A stretch of DNA of 64,000 nt, from NCBI GenBank assembly GCA_036785325.1, contig JAXIVH010000013.1, forward strand, positions 8,949,483-9,013,482, written 5' to 3'. This DNA is from Urophycis tenuis (taxonomy: Eukaryota > Chordata > Actinopteri > Gadiformes > Phycidae). Positions 1 to 11,791 of this stretch are shown one piece after another (position 1 is the stretch's first letter; each line of letters starts with the position of its first letter). A model generated the notes under the pieces. That model was not told the DNA's origin. It saw only the letters and a program-made list of their open reading frames with translations, and made no database searches. A program made the position numbers and the translations under genes.

Positions 1-149
1 GTACTGTAAATCACGTTGAAAATATTTCCTACTATGAAGAGGCTCGAATGCACTTCGACTTCCCCGCCACCAGGATGAGTGAAGCACCCTGACTCTGAAA
101 TGATTTGAGACGCCCTCCTGCACCCCTCCCACTGTGTTTTACACCACAG

Positions 150-442
150 GGGTCCTGCACGGCGGCTCCAGCGCGATGGAGCTGTCCGTCTGCCGCTCTG
201 CCTCCGCCCACCCGCTGCGCTCCGCCGGGCTCCTCCACGGCACCGCGGCCACCACCACACTCACCGACCTGCGCCGGGCCGCCTCATCCAGCCCCACCAG
301 CGCCGCCTCCAGCCCCGACACCGTCATCAGCGGCGCGGTGGAGTCTGAGGACTCCACCACCTCGGACGGCATCTTCATCGACTTCACGCCCAAGGAGTCG
401 GAGTCGGAGGGGTCCGGTCAGGACAGACAGAGCACCGTCTAG
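150..442 (+). CDS. Last coding exon of an unrecognised gene (5' part outside window)
   Basis: An open frame follows a good splice acceptor (pyrimidine-rich tract ending CACAG at 145-149) and runs to a TAG stop at 440-442, encoding about 97 residues. The segment is low in hydrophobic residues and rich in Ser, Thr and Ala. It then becomes acidic (ESEDSTTSDG, IFIDFTP, KESESEGSG) and ends in QSTV. That end fits a class I PDZ-binding motif (S/T-x-V), so a cytoplasmic tail of a membrane or scaffold-associated protein is plausible. I do not recognise the family. High GC and codon-like composition, with a clear drop in GC after the stop, support real coding sequence. It lies upstream of tmem60 on the same strand. 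Confidence 0.6.
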
Positions 443-1500
443 ACATGAGGGGGGGAGGCGGTGTAACGGGGTAGGTGGGAGGACGACACCTGGGTCGCCA
501 CCACCGCGTGAACCCGAGAGACGCTGACGGTGACGGGTCGCCTGGAACCGACACTTTCGGGCCCAGGCGTGATATTCCCCGGATGACAGATAATGTGGAA
601 GACTTCCTTAGGGTGTCATCAAATAAGTCACTAAATCAAAATCGCATCCCTCCTACGTTTAGTACTGTCTTGATATTCGAGTTTGGAATTTGGTCATTTG
701 GAAGTGGGTATGTGGATGATTAGCTTTTAAAAAGGATTCCATTGCGTAAGCAGATTTCCTGGCCAAGGGCAGTGCTCTTTCTATCAGAGATTTCTATGGA
801 AGTACAAGCTATGTCCTTTTGATCCAATCTTCCTTGTTGGATTTCATTGACCATTTTGCTAACTTAAACAAACTTTTTTCCATTTTGCTTAGAAATGCTG
901 AGAGGTTTGTGTGCTCTTAGTTTGTCTGTGTCTGACACAAATGTGGACTTATTTTAACTTAAATAACGCAAAAATGATTAGTGTGAGCGTAATCATTTGA
1001 TGACATCTCTTAATCTGGCATTCTATAATAGACAATTGAGGAATGATTGTTTATTGTTTACACATTTGATTGTTGTCTCAAACACTGTATTTTGTGGCAC
1101 CGGTAACTTGTAAATAAAAGTCTTTTGTCTTATTTTTAGAATGACTAGATGTTGTGAAGTACGTTTTTAAATTAATATGAATAACAATTTTGATAAAGGC
1201 TTTCAACCGAAGCTTTTGCAATGATGTTTTACCTCAAAGGTTTTGTACTTTTTTTGATAGTCTGTGATATCTAGGATGTTTTATCCAAGATTGTTATTTC
1301 TATACATTTGTTATACTAGTGCAGTACATTAAAATGTACATTAAAACATTCTTGCTGGTCTTTTTTCTGTGGAAATGGAAGAATGTTGATATTCTTTTGT
1401 TGTAATTATTTTTTACAAACGTGTGCTTTACAAATTGTATTATATTATTACTGAATAAAAAGTAGACGACAGTAATCGCCAGGTGACTAGACTACCAATG
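443..1500 (+). other. Probable 3' UTR and intergenic sequence of the preceding gene
   Basis: AT-rich sequence with no convincing coding frame. AATAAA polyadenylation-type signals occur near 1113 (in gtaaataaaagtc) and near 1453 (in ctgaataaaaag), so the upstream gene's 3' UTR probably ends at one of these. From about 1500 to 2189 the sequence is taken as promoter and 5' UTR of tmem60; no further gene is visible. Confidence 0.45.
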
Positions 1501-2189
1501 GAGGAGGACCCATGCTTTAATTTTGAAAATACCGCCGGAACTTGTTCCGTTGCAGCTGCATTCAACTTCACCAAACGCGTCCGTGACCGTCCCTGCCTTC
1601 CTGCTCTGTTCCGATGTATGTATTGGTTGGTACCGCTACCACGTTCTGTTTAACATACTGGAACCAAAGTCAACAGGTGGTATACAGTTGATCAGACTGT
1701 ATGCTTCAGCAGGACGTATTTGAGAGTCTCTTGACGTGGTAGGATAACGCATATTCAAACTTTTGCTTTATGTTTGCGTCTGGTTTACTGGTCTTATATA
1801 CAGCCAACGTTAGTGCTCTTACACGTAGTTACCCTCTAGTATATTAACTTACTAATACTGCGTTTAGTACAACTCGGAACACGAGGTAACGTTGTTTAAC
1901 GTAGAAACTCGTTGAAATAATCTTGAGTTCGTATTTCCTTGGTGTCAGTGACGTCACAGCAGCTGAACATGGCATCATTATTTAGCTGAAACCCTGACTT
2001 GAAACCCAAACCCTGTATTTACATGCACGCAAATACGTTTGTGGAATCGGTAATGGTGTGCCTGTTTGTGCTAGCTTTGATTTTTTCAAGTTTTTCAAGA
2101 GGTTTTTCACACCCATGTCGTTCTTTTGCACCATTACTCGCCAACAGGTTTCTTCGCTGGATCTATTGGACACAGACGGCCCGCCGTAG

Positions 2190-2594
2190 ATGAAAATGTC
2201 CCTGGTCCAGAGGGTGCTACTAGCTTGGTTTTTCTCCCTCGTTTTCCTCGTCATGCTGGTTCTCAAACTGGACTCCAAGATCGGCTGGAACTGGTTTCTA
2301 ATCTTTCTTCCCATTTGGGTCTTTGACGCGATTCTCATCCTCATGCTGGTCGCGAAGATGGCAGGTCGCTGTAAACAAGCGTTGAACCCGCGAGACGGAC
2401 ATCAGAACCTGAAGAGCACAATGTGGTACCTGATGGCACTGCTGCTGAAACTTGGCTTCTGTTTGGCGCTGTGCTCCCGCCTGGAGAACCTCACGGATAT
2501 TTGGCTGAGCGTGGTGTGCATACCTCTCTGGACCCTGTTGGTGGGGGCATTATTAGAACTGGGTCACAGTGTGTTCAACTACAGAAGGGACTGA
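2190..2594 (+). CDS. tmem60: Transmembrane protein 60
   Basis: A single-exon CDS of 134 codons plus stop. It encodes a small multi-pass membrane protein with four hydrophobic segments at about residues 6-24, 33-53, 78-97 and 103-121, and a basic loop (KMAGRCKQALNPRDGH) in the middle. Human TMEM60 has about the same length (133 aa) and the same start pattern (M-x-MSLxQRVLL), the WNWFLIF motif and the LCxxLE segment, so the identification is by recalled family sequence. The second in-frame Met (residue 3) could also start translation. The molecular function of the family is not established. It converges on rsbn1l at its 3' side, as in human. Confidence 0.95.
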   Translation: MKMSLVQRVLLAWFFSLVFLVMLVLKLDSKIGWNWFLIFLPIWVFDAILILMLVAKMAGRCKQALNPRDGHQNLKSTMWYLMALLLKLGFCLALCSRLENLTDIWLSVVCIPLWTLLVGALLELGHSVFNYRRD

Positions 2595-4420
2595 GGATTG
2601 GACCGGGTTCATATTTCACTTCCTCCCAGGATGAATCGAGGAAGACTGAAGAGGGTTTTTTGTTTTGTTTTTTACTGCTAAAGATGTGCTTCAAGAGAGA
2701 CTTTGTTACACAGCGCTCAACTTTTTTTTTTATTTGTACACTTGTTACATGTAGACTTTATAAGAGATATGTCCAATACCAAACCAGGGTTGAATACGTC
2801 GGTTAATGTTATGTGCTCGACTTTACCAAATACACTCAGTGCAACGTTTTTTTACTTTTGATTATTGTGTTGACAAATCGATTTGTCTTGTGTCTTTTAT
2901 GTGGGCATATAGCCTACAGTGTATGTGAACCCATGTACTTCTAACATCCATGGCTGGTAACTCTTAATGGGGAACTGAAGGAACACAACATAATATAGGC
3001 TAACATAATGGGGCTTGTGCATGGTGACTTCAGATCGAAACGACCGCCTCAATTTCGGAAGGTAGAAGTGGTGTTTTGGTCATTGCTAGTAATTTATCGT
3101 GAAATTATAGTCACTATTGTGTGACAATGTGGCTGTTGCCCTGCTACAATGTTTCTCGTGTGAGACGTGGCAAAACAAGTTGATTAGCTTTGGTAACGGT
3201 ATATTTACGTTTATTTTGGATTCTACATTACTGCAACTCTTGTTATCTCAAAATTACGGTTTATCGCCAACAAAAAAAGCTATAGCCCTATAGCCTACCA
3301 ATAGTAGTAATAATCGTTTTAATACACACTAAACTTGACTGGAACGGGCATGCAGCAAACAAGACTGCTGTAATATAGCAAAAATGCTATAAAATATATA
3401 ATTGGAATATTGCCTTCCTCAGATTTCAGCATGATATATTCTTAATGGTATAATATCGTCACCCTCCTAAAATAATGGCCCATGTCTTTTTTATTCTTTT
3501 TTATTTTTATTTTCATTTTTTACAAAAAAATATGTTTGCCTAAATCGCCTCATCATGATGCTGGCCACCTCTGGTAAAATCGCCTACATCCTCAGTTGAA
3601 CAGATGATGTGATTCTACCCCTGTAGTATAATGGATCAATTGATGCATCAATCAATATTTGGTTCCGTTTTTTGTGTTTTCTAAAAAACCTGAAAAAATT
3701 ACCTGGGCCATTATTTTTAGGAGGGTGACGATATGTAACGTTGACGCCGACCGCCTTAAATGGGTACTGCAGTCCAAATTCACCACATCAGAGTTGTCTC
3801 CGCCCTACTCAGACTCGAAGCGCACGCAGGTTGCCAGATTGAGGACACTCAAATGCAAAATAGTATCCGACGAGCCCAAATATTTTTATTTTGACAAAGA
3901 CAAGCGAGGACGAGTCTTGCATTGTACGTTGATCAGCTAATGTATACGTTTACAACGTAATGCTTGCAGATTATAAAACAAAGCCGTCTGGGCTCTTAAG
4001 ATGTCTATCTTTCAAATGCAACTCCAAGACCTCTCTATCTACTGGTGTTTTAGTACAGCTCATGGAGCTTTCACGAGAGGACGAGGCTTTTTTGGTCAGT
4101 TCAAATCTAGTACTCAGTATCTAGTCTCAGCTGATCCAGTTCGTTTGCTTGCTTCCATGGCTGCAACAACCTGTGTCAATTCGTTTCAAATCTGGCAACC
4201 CGTGGTAGTCAGAATAGGGAACAACAACACGGGCCATAACAAAAACAAACGGTCTGACCCGAAGCGGCAATTTCAAAGAACACAACCGCCATTACACCGA
4301 CTTATAATGTTTCCATTATTCTCATGACATACCACGGCCATTTTATGATTTAGTACAGTGCATTTGTTACATATAGCTCTTAAACACTCCTCTGAAAACA
4401 AAGAAGGCACACAATCTTCT
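2595..4420. other. tmem60 3' UTR and intergenic region between convergent genes
   Basis: AT-rich DNA without a supported gene. It contains the 3' UTR of tmem60 (end not clear) and an inverted-repeat element at 3453-3734. Short ORFs such as those at 3659-3940 and 4001-4327 have no family resemblance I can see. Confidence 0.5.
3453..3734. repeat. Foldback / MITE-like element with 30-bp terminal inverted repeats
   Basis: The segment at 3453-3482 (starting atatcgtcaccctcc, ending ggccca) recurs as its reverse complement at 3704-3734 with about one indel. About 220 bp of AT-rich non-coding sequence lies between the arms. The layout fits a small non-autonomous DNA transposon or foldback element. 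No coding capacity; target-site duplications are not clear. Confidence 0.6.
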
Positions 4421-4426
4421 GAACCA

Positions 4427-4432
4427 TTTATT
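4427..4432 (-). promoter_or_regulatory. rsbn1l: Candidate polyadenylation signal of rsbn1l
   Basis: TTTATT on the plus strand reads AATAAA on the minus strand, about 720 bp after the rsbn1l stop codon. It is the most downstream clear AATAAA I noticed before the tmem60 side, so it is a plausible 3' end for the transcript. Confidence 0.4.
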
Positions 4433-5148
4433 GAGAGTTTTGGAGTATAAATCACACTACCAAGTCTTACCTTAGGAAATAAAATGTATTTACAACAAAA
4501 TTCTCACGTACATTGGTTTCAAATAAAAACTGACAGTAAATGATATAAATAAGTTCTATGGAAAATAAAACTCATCTTACAAAAAATATATGCAATATCT
4601 GTATACATTTTCTCACCTTAATGCTAATACATCTATACTGTACAGTAGTATTTACAGCCCTGTGAGTCAGTGAGTCCAGTCAGAAAACATTTCAAAGTGT
4701 TTAAACTAAAAACTGGTAAGACTACAGCAATATGTAAAAAAAAAATCCCTGTCTGGGACATGAAGTGTTTCAAACATTGGGGTCGTCTTATAGCTGAAGA
4801 GAAAGACCAGATGTTTCCAGAGGGCCTGATCGAGTACCTAACAGTTGATGGGTCACTGGTTTTTAAAGAGCCTACATACATTCGCCAACCAACAGAAAAA
4901 TGTTGCTTTTTAGCTTACATTCTTGCTTCAGCACCCATAAAAGTACCTCCTCCTCTGTTCAGATCACCAGAGGGACTGCGTTGGTGTGAGCTATCCAATG
5001 GAATGTGTCCTTTGGCCAAACTGATTTTTAAAACATGTTCATATATGAAGGAAGGGCACGGTTTAAAAAAGAAAAAAAAAAAAAAACGACACTTCCACAC
5101 AGCCTTGGCGAAGTTGTACAGTAGAAAGACAACCAAACGTTGAGACAT

Positions 5149-7940
5149 TCATATTAAAAAGTCCTTCTGGGTTTGTGGGGTGTGTGGTTTCAGCGGCTGT
5201 TTTAACAGCAGCTGGGACTCAGAGTTTGGCGCGGGCTTCGCCTGCTTTGGGTCCTTAGCTTTGGGTCCTTTCGAGGGCGTAAATGTCCGACCGTCTGCCC
5301 CGAACCTGGCGCCGGACACGCCCCGCGAGTGGTCACCGTGGTGGTGACTCTTGACCCGCGTGTCCGCGTAGGACACGGGCAGAGCTTGGTGAGCGTCCAT
5401 GGGCTTGAAGAGGTCAAAGGTGATGAGTGTCCGTGGCGCCGGCTTGTGTTCGGCCGGCGCGGCAAAACCCTGAGCGGCGGCGGCGGCCTTTTTCCGCTCC
5501 TCCGTGTTGTTCGTCTCCTTCTCCTTCTTGGCCTCCTTCTTGACGTGCGTCGCCCGGAGGGCGCCGGGCTTGGCCTCCTCGCGGGCCGGCCTGCTCCGGG
5601 CGCGGCTGTCCTTCGCCTCCCTGTGGCCGCTCTTCTCCTTCTTGCCGTGGGAGGGCTTGTGTCGATGCCCGCCGCCCTCTTTGGCGTCCTCCCGGTCGGG
5701 CCTGGCGCCGGGCTGGGGGCCGGCCCGCTCCTTGTCGTGCTCCTTCTCCCTCTTGACCTGAGGCGGCGCTTTGGTGGAGGCCGGCTCGGGCTCCTTGGGC
5801 GCCCGGTCCTCCTTCAACGGGGGCGGAGCCGGCTGAGCGCCGCCGCCCCCCCCGCGGCCAGTCCTCCTCATCCTCACGTTTCTTGACTTGGACCGCAGGG
5901 TGGGTGGACGCCACGGCGGCGGGCTTGGCTTTCTCCCGCTCCCTGGTCCTCTCCTTGTCCCGCTCCTTGTCCCTGTCCCGCTCCTTGTCCCTGTCCTTGT
6001 CCCTGTCCTTATCCCTGTCCTTATCCCTGTCCCGGTCCTTTGGCCTGGCTCCCTTTTCCCGATCCTTCTCCTTCCCCCGATCCTTGTCCTTTCTCTCCCT
6101 GTCCTTCCCCCGCTCTCGTTCGTCCCTCTCTTTGCCCCTTGCCTTCTCCTTGTCTTTCCGGACCGGTGCCGATGCTGCCGATGGCGCCGCCGAGTCCTCT
6201 TTAGCCTTCTCTCTCACGGCCTGGCCGTGTGGCGGCCTCTCCTCTGGCAGGGTGGGCTGCTGCTGCTGCTGCTGCTGCCTCTCCTCCACCACGTCATTCT
6301 CTCCTGCGACGTGCTGTAGTGTCCCATAGGGGACACCCGCCTCTCCCTCCTCTATCTTATGTAGTGTCTGAGAGGCCGCGCCATCAGCCACGTCTCCGCC
6401 CGACCCCTCCTCACTCTCTTCCTTTTTGGGCGTAAACTCCACTGGGCTCTCTGCCAGCGCATCTTCATCCCTCTCCGTCTTGATGAAGGCCGGGCAGCGC
6501 CCGGGCGAGCGCTCACCGGCGGGCGGTTTCCTCTCCGCCTCTTCCTCCTCGCAGACCGCCGTGGGTCCCTGCGAAGAGGGGTCCCTCCTCTCTTCCCTCC
6601 GTCTGTCCCCAAGCTCCGGCGGCGTCTTCGAGCGGGCAATGCAGTCCTTCATCCTGTCCCGCTCCTCATCCTCATCCTCCTCCTCGTCGCCACCATCATC
6701 GTCATCATCGTCGTCTTCCTCTTTGATCTGAAGCGGCGTCCGTGTAGGTGTGTGCATCTCGTCTGCGCCCTTCTCCTCCTCCTCTTCCTCCTCCTCCTCC
6801 TCCTCCTCCTCGTGGTGATACTGCCGGAGGCGGATGTGCCAGGCCAGGCTGCAGACGGCCGACACCGTCTTGAACTGGTGGACCACCCCCCTGGGGATGA
6901 AGTAGATGTCGTCGTGGTACAGCTGGATGCGGGCGTAGCGGATCCCCTCCCTCCTCAGCTGGTTCAGCTTGGCGTCGTCGATCCACTGCACGCACTGCGG
7001 AGGGGGAGGGGCAGAGCAGCAACACATCAGACACGCTTCACCACATCGCTGGCTACAAAACGACGGCGGGCGAGAAGCTCAAGGCTGAACCGGGCGCCAT
7101 TAAGGCGCCCTTGAAGCGTGCCCAGCGGCCAGTGTGACTACCGTGCCGGCCGCGTCGAGCTGTCCAGAGAGCGGCAGGGCCTACCTGTGACAGCGGAGGT
7201 TCGTGGAGGTCCAGCTGCAGCCTCATGACCACGTCCGGGAAATCCCCGGCATGGAAACACACCACATCTTTGGTGATCCGGGCCGGCCCGTTGCTGCTGT
7301 ATGAAAAGCAGCGTCGGTCAGACTCGGGGGGGGGGGGGGGGGGGGGGGAGGTCCCCGCAAACCCACAGAAACACGTCCCGCCACTTACCCCTCTCCACAG
7401 CGGACTGCCTTCAAGACCCCCACGGCAGCGGTGGTCTGCCTCTCGAAGCCCTGGCCGATGTGGTCGGCGTGGGCTCTGGTCCGGTCCTCAAACAGCATTT
7501 CTCTGGGCTCGCTGGCCCGCGGCAAATACTGCAGGTTCTTTATCTCATTGGTAGATCTGCTGCACATATTCAAAAAGGAAAGGAATGCCTGAGACTCTAC
7601 AAGAAGAACATCAGATGAGATAACTTGCAATGTCTTGATTACATCCCACAGGACCGCGGGTTCAAGGTATGCCCAAATACCGCTCATCTATTTATAAATT
7701 TCCAGCCATAAAGCCGGTTTGGACGGGACATTAAAATCGCTATTTGCGCACCTTTTCCTTTTGAAGGGAGACTTTGGCATGTCTGCCATGGGTATCATTT
7801 GCTCCCCGGGTCGGACCCACATGATGGGCCCGTCGTCGCTCTCAGTGGGGCTCTGCAGACGGAGGCTCGAGAAGGTCCCCCAGGGCAGTGTCCTCTGCAG
7901 GAACATCAAGCACCAGCAGCGGTTTAAATACACTCAAATA

Positions 7941-7975
<35 letters not shown>

Positions 7976-10900
7976 TCATGCAGTACCCACACAATTACCC
8001 AAGGAGTAAAGTAGTTGCCTTACTGTAGTTTAGAGTGCAATGGCAATGAGAATATGATTTGAGTAATTGTTGAAAGTAGGACACCGACTATACGATACCG
8101 ATAACGCGATAATTAACTGCATACTCTTTGCGGATACCGATCAATTATTAACCTGTAGTTGGTGACCGTGAACAGTGAAGAGCCAGGTCTTGCCAATGCA
8201 GCCACGGTGTGGGTGTCATGCACACAGACTGTATCTCATACAGGTTAAACAACCCACTCTCGATATGTGCACATTGGTTGTAATTGGCTCCCAATTATCA
8301 TCTCCACTCATGCACTATAAGGCAATTATCAGAATAATGCACAGTGCCCGTCAAACACAAACGTCCCCATCATTGGCAGATCATTGATCGGGCCGATATT
8401 CCTCATGTGTCCCTGCTCATCAGGGCCCGTGCAGCCGCAGCGCAGAAGCTTCTCGCAAAGAAACCGTTTTCGTCTGACCGTCCCGACGCGCGTTCTCGCG
8501 GACGTCTGCATCTGGGACGCCGGCTTCAGCGGGACAGCGTGCCAACAGCTGCTGCTGCCGCCGCGTCCCTCGCTTTGTTTGGAATGTTTGAAAAAAACAA
8601 CAACAGAAAAACAGAAAAAAATGGCACAAACCTCCAGGAAGGGGGAGTCCGCCAGCATGCTGATGAACTCGGGGAAGTAGTCCCCCACCTCCTCGTCCAC
8701 CGCCCCCACCAGGCTGACCTGCCGCATGGCCCCGGCGCGGTACGTTCCCTGGGAGTACGTCCGCTTCACCTGCGGGAGGAGAGGACAGGACGCTGAAGCC
8801 TGGGGGGGGGGGGGGGGGAGGCGGGGAGACCCTCGCCACTGATCTCGGCGTCTCATGCCACTCTACACGTGCGCCGCGGGGAGGCGTGACACATTGTCCG
8901 CATATCAGCGCGGTATTTTAAGAACGCTTTGTTTGTTTTATGTCGCCCGGGTGTAATTAAATGGGTGTGTGTGTGTGTGTGGATAAATAAGCCACGTGCC
9001 AGTCCTGGCTCCCCCCGTCACCACATTAGCCTCTCTCAACAGCCAGGCGACCAAACTCTCTGACGACGTGGACGTTTACAAAAGGTACCGGCTTTCACCT
9101 GGCGTCGGGGGAGGGCACGGTTGTTACCATAAGCCTGGACCCAGGAGATGTCATCGCATGCCCGGGGACGCCGTGTTAAAATGTGAAAGGCACCGGGGCC
9201 GGGCCGTGTACGAGAGCCGCCGTTTGTGTCTCTCCGCGTGACACATTTCCATGCGGGGGATCAAGGAGCCAGGTGCATTGATTCATCAGGATTTGTATTT
9301 GTTTGGGAGTATCTGGAGGACGTCCCAATGATGTCATCAACTGTATTAGGGTTTCTAATGTGATGCACACCTGCACAGACTGTGTGTGTCAGACTCCCAT
9401 AACAGGCTGTTTAAGAGGAAATTAGGAAATGAAGTGTCTTATTTCACGTGGATTTTAACTACACCAGTTACAGCAGTGTTATATCTGTAAACAGGGATGG
9501 ATGCATAAACGGTGCTGGTGATAATTGCGATAATACGTTTGTTGATGGTAACGACCCAGGGCTGGCCTCTTCACAAAAGCCCCCCTTGTTGAGCGCCTTG
9601 TCATTTACACTGTCCCGCTGTAAACAGTGGAGCTGACTCAGAAGTACATTTCTAAACCATCTCACTTGGCCCCCAGCAGTGATCCTTGGCTCCTTGTTGA
9701 ACCCTACAGCAACCTGTAAGCCAGCTCTAGCCTACGCCCCCTGGCTGACAGAGAGAGGCTCTCTCTCTCTCTCTCTCTCCACGCTCTCCGTCCATCGCCC
9801 CTCACCTGAATACTGCTCCTGACTGGGACCTGGCTGCTTTGTGTTGTAAACTACATGACTGCGCCTTCTGCACTCCCAACTTCCCCCAAAAGGAGGGCTG
9901 CACCTTCTCACGGCTTCTTCCGTTTGATTCTGGGCCCCTTTGGGTGGGTTCGAGGGGGTTTTGTCTGTGAAGCCCTTTGAGACCCCGAGTATGATGGAAG
10001 TACTCGACTGCTTTCAGGTCTCGCTGGAGACGAGGCGGCGATGCTCCCCTCCTCGATGCTCGCGGCCCCCGACAAGAACAAAAGCACTCACCTGAGAGCA
10101 GAAGTTTGCCATGGTGGTGGTCTCTATGTCCTTCTTGCCCAGGACCTCCATCTTCACCGGCGAGTTGGGGAAATTGTAGGAGAAGTAATCCAGGAAGTCC
10201 GGGAGGTAGGAGGCCGCGCCGTGAATGATCCCCATGACGAAGTGCGCGGCCTGCTCCCGGTCCTCGCTGAAGGACAGCGTGACAAACTCCTGCGCAAAGC
10301 GCTGCATCTCGGCCGGGGACAGGTGGGCCAGCTGCTCTGTGTAGCTGTGGGCCACCGACGCCCCGCCGTTCGCCTGCTGCTCCACGTGGATCAGGCGGGC
10401 GAACTCCAGGCCCTCCAGGGCCGGGGACGACAGCGACGACGCCGGGGCGCACTGGAGAGGGGCGCCGAAGCCCAGCCTGTCCTGCGCCGTGCAGGCAGCG
10501 GCGGCGGCGTCCAGGGGGTGAGTCGGGTGCGGGGCGGCGGCGGCGTTGCTGTGCCGCAAGCTGTTGCCGCTGTTTCCGTTGATCTTGGTGAGGAAGTCCG
10601 GCAGCTCCAGGGAGACGCCGGCGCAGACCGTCTGGCTGGAGCGGTGGTACATTTTAGGGCGGCTGTGCCGCGGCTTCTCCCGCTCGCCGTCTTTGTGTTT
10701 CTTTTTCTTCTTCTTCTTCAGTTTCTTCAGCAGCATCTCTTCCTCTGGCGTGGGTGGGAGTTTGTCCTTTGACTCTGCGGACTCTGGGAGCGTAATGGTT
10801 TCAGTATGTTACGCCTGAATGCAACATCTTGGCACAATATGAAACACATGGCTTGCATGATTGATATACAACGTTTGTAAAAAAAAAAAAAAAGATTTTA

Positions 10901-11791
10901 ATTTTTTTTTTTTATCCATACCTTTTTGCTGAGGAATCACTTCGCCATTCTCACTGCCAAGTTCAATCACGGGCATAGATTTATGATTTAACTCATTATC
11001 CTTCTCTTTTTTCTTGTCTCTTTCGTTGTCTTTAACGCGATGTTCTGAGAGAGAGAGAGAGAGAAAGAAAGAGAGAGAGAGAGAGAGAGGGGGAACGACA
11101 GTGAATTGCAATGTTATCAACTGCAAACTAATGTTAACTGATGCCCAAACACCCCCACGTGTGCTACTGGGCCTAACAACATTGAGCTATGTAAAGCTTC
11201 CGAGCGAAGCATCAGCCAACTTTATAGATGTTACGTTTTGAGTCCAACTACCTCACTAAACACATTCTCGTGCATTCGTTGATAATGTTATCATGATTAT
11301 TTTATGATTCCCCTACCTTTTTTAAACACTTGCACGTCACCGTTCTCCGTCTTTGTATGGCAACTAGCAGGGCTCACTTTCTCAACAGCGATAGGTGAAC
11401 TCTGCGTCTGTGCGTTTTTGTCCTTATCTTTGTGCCGTTTATCTTTTGCCTTTTTTACTTTGTGGGGCGATGCGAGGAAGTTGCTGATCTTGAATATTTT
11501 CCGAGCGGGAGCTGGCGCGCTGGAGTTGCTCGGCTTGGCCGGGCCGAAACTCCATTTCGCTGGGCTCCCATAACTCTGCTTCCCGTTGTGTTTTTCCCCT
11601 GCGCAGACATCTCCGTTGAGTTTCTTGTGTTTCAAGCTCTTCTCCTCGATGCGGACCTTCTTGGAGGGCGGCGAGTAAATATCGCTGGAAGACTGCGGCC
11701 TGCTCTCGGGCGGCCGTTTGGGTATCAAGGGTTTAGGGGAATTTGTTTTGCTATTCGCTGCGAAATGCATGCAGTCCACGGACTCAGCCAT
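5149..11791 (-). CDS. rsbn1l: Round spermatid basic protein 1-like (JmjC-type, KDM9 family), 8 exons, frameshift in last exon
   Basis: Exons (minus strand, 5' to 3'): 11317-11791, 10922-11044, 10092-10783, 8632-8769, 7752-7894, 7389-7556, 7185-7296, 5149-6994. The N-terminal part is basic and Lys-rich. The conserved core runs through exons 3-8, with recognisable RSBN1 blocks FARLIH, DIETTTMA, GPIMWVRPGEQMIP, NEIKNLQYLPR, RITKDVVCFHAGDF and IYFIPRGVVHQFKTVSA; the last contains the distal JmjC histidine. RSBN1 proteins are nuclear, and the C. elegans relative DPY-21 demethylates H4K20me2. Human RSBN1L is 846 aa; this one is about 1231 aa. The extra length is a tail of poly-Glu, poly-Gln and long Lys/Arg/Asp/Glu dipeptide runs. 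The tail reads through only if one base of a run of eight C (5846-5853, plus strand) is discounted. Exons 6 and 7 have NAGNAG acceptors. Symbol chosen over rsbn1 because tmem60 and fgl2 are neighbours. Confidence 0.9.
5846..5853 (-). other. rsbn1l: Homopolymer frameshift point in rsbn1l last exon
   Basis: A C8 run on the plus strand (G8 in the transcript). Upstream the reading frame gives ...DEEDWPRGG and then degenerates. The conserved-looking C-terminal frame (Lys/Glu-rich, ending TQKDFLI at 5149) is offset by one base. The two frames join exactly at this run. An assembly indel is the simplest cause, a real frameshift the alternative. Confidence 0.65.
5935..6140. repeat. Degenerate hexameric repeat coding Arg/Lys-Asp/Glu dipeptides in rsbn1l
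   Basis: Repeats of the type tccttgtccctg on the plus strand encode alternating charged dipeptides (RDKDRDKD and RERE types) in rsbn1l on the minus strand. The opposite strand is also open and would give Ser/Leu-rich nonsense, which explains the long plus-strand ORFs here. Confidence 0.8.
6246..6278. repeat. CAG/CTG trinucleotide repeat coding poly-Gln in rsbn1l
   Basis: A short CTG run on the plus strand encodes about eight consecutive glutamines in the minus-strand rsbn1l tail. A GAG/GAA-type tract at about 6775-6815 similarly encodes poly-glutamate. Confidence 0.8.
7327..7349. repeat. Poly-G tract in rsbn1l intron
   Basis: A run of more than 20 G on the plus strand between exons 6 and 7 of rsbn1l. 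The length of such a tract is unreliable in assemblies. A similar shorter G run lies at about 8803-8818 close to exon 4. Confidence 0.85.
7946..7971. repeat. (CA)n microsatellite
   Basis: A pure CA dinucleotide run in the rsbn1l intron between exons 4 and 5. Confidence 0.9.
11046..11090. repeat. (GA)n microsatellite forming a splice polypyrimidine tract
   Basis: A GA run on the plus strand is a CT run in the rsbn1l transcript and directly precedes the AG acceptor of exon 2 (at 11045-11046), so it serves as its polypyrimidine tract. Confidence 0.8.

Noticed and set aside
4670..5143. Plus-strand ORF of 157 codons
   Set aside because: Lies in the rsbn1l 3' UTR on the opposite strand, ends in a poly-Lys A-run, and has no recognisable domain.
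5329..6319. Plus-strand ORFs (Ser/Leu/Val-rich) opposite rsbn1l
   Set aside because: Antisense shadows of the repetitive charged tail of rsbn1l.
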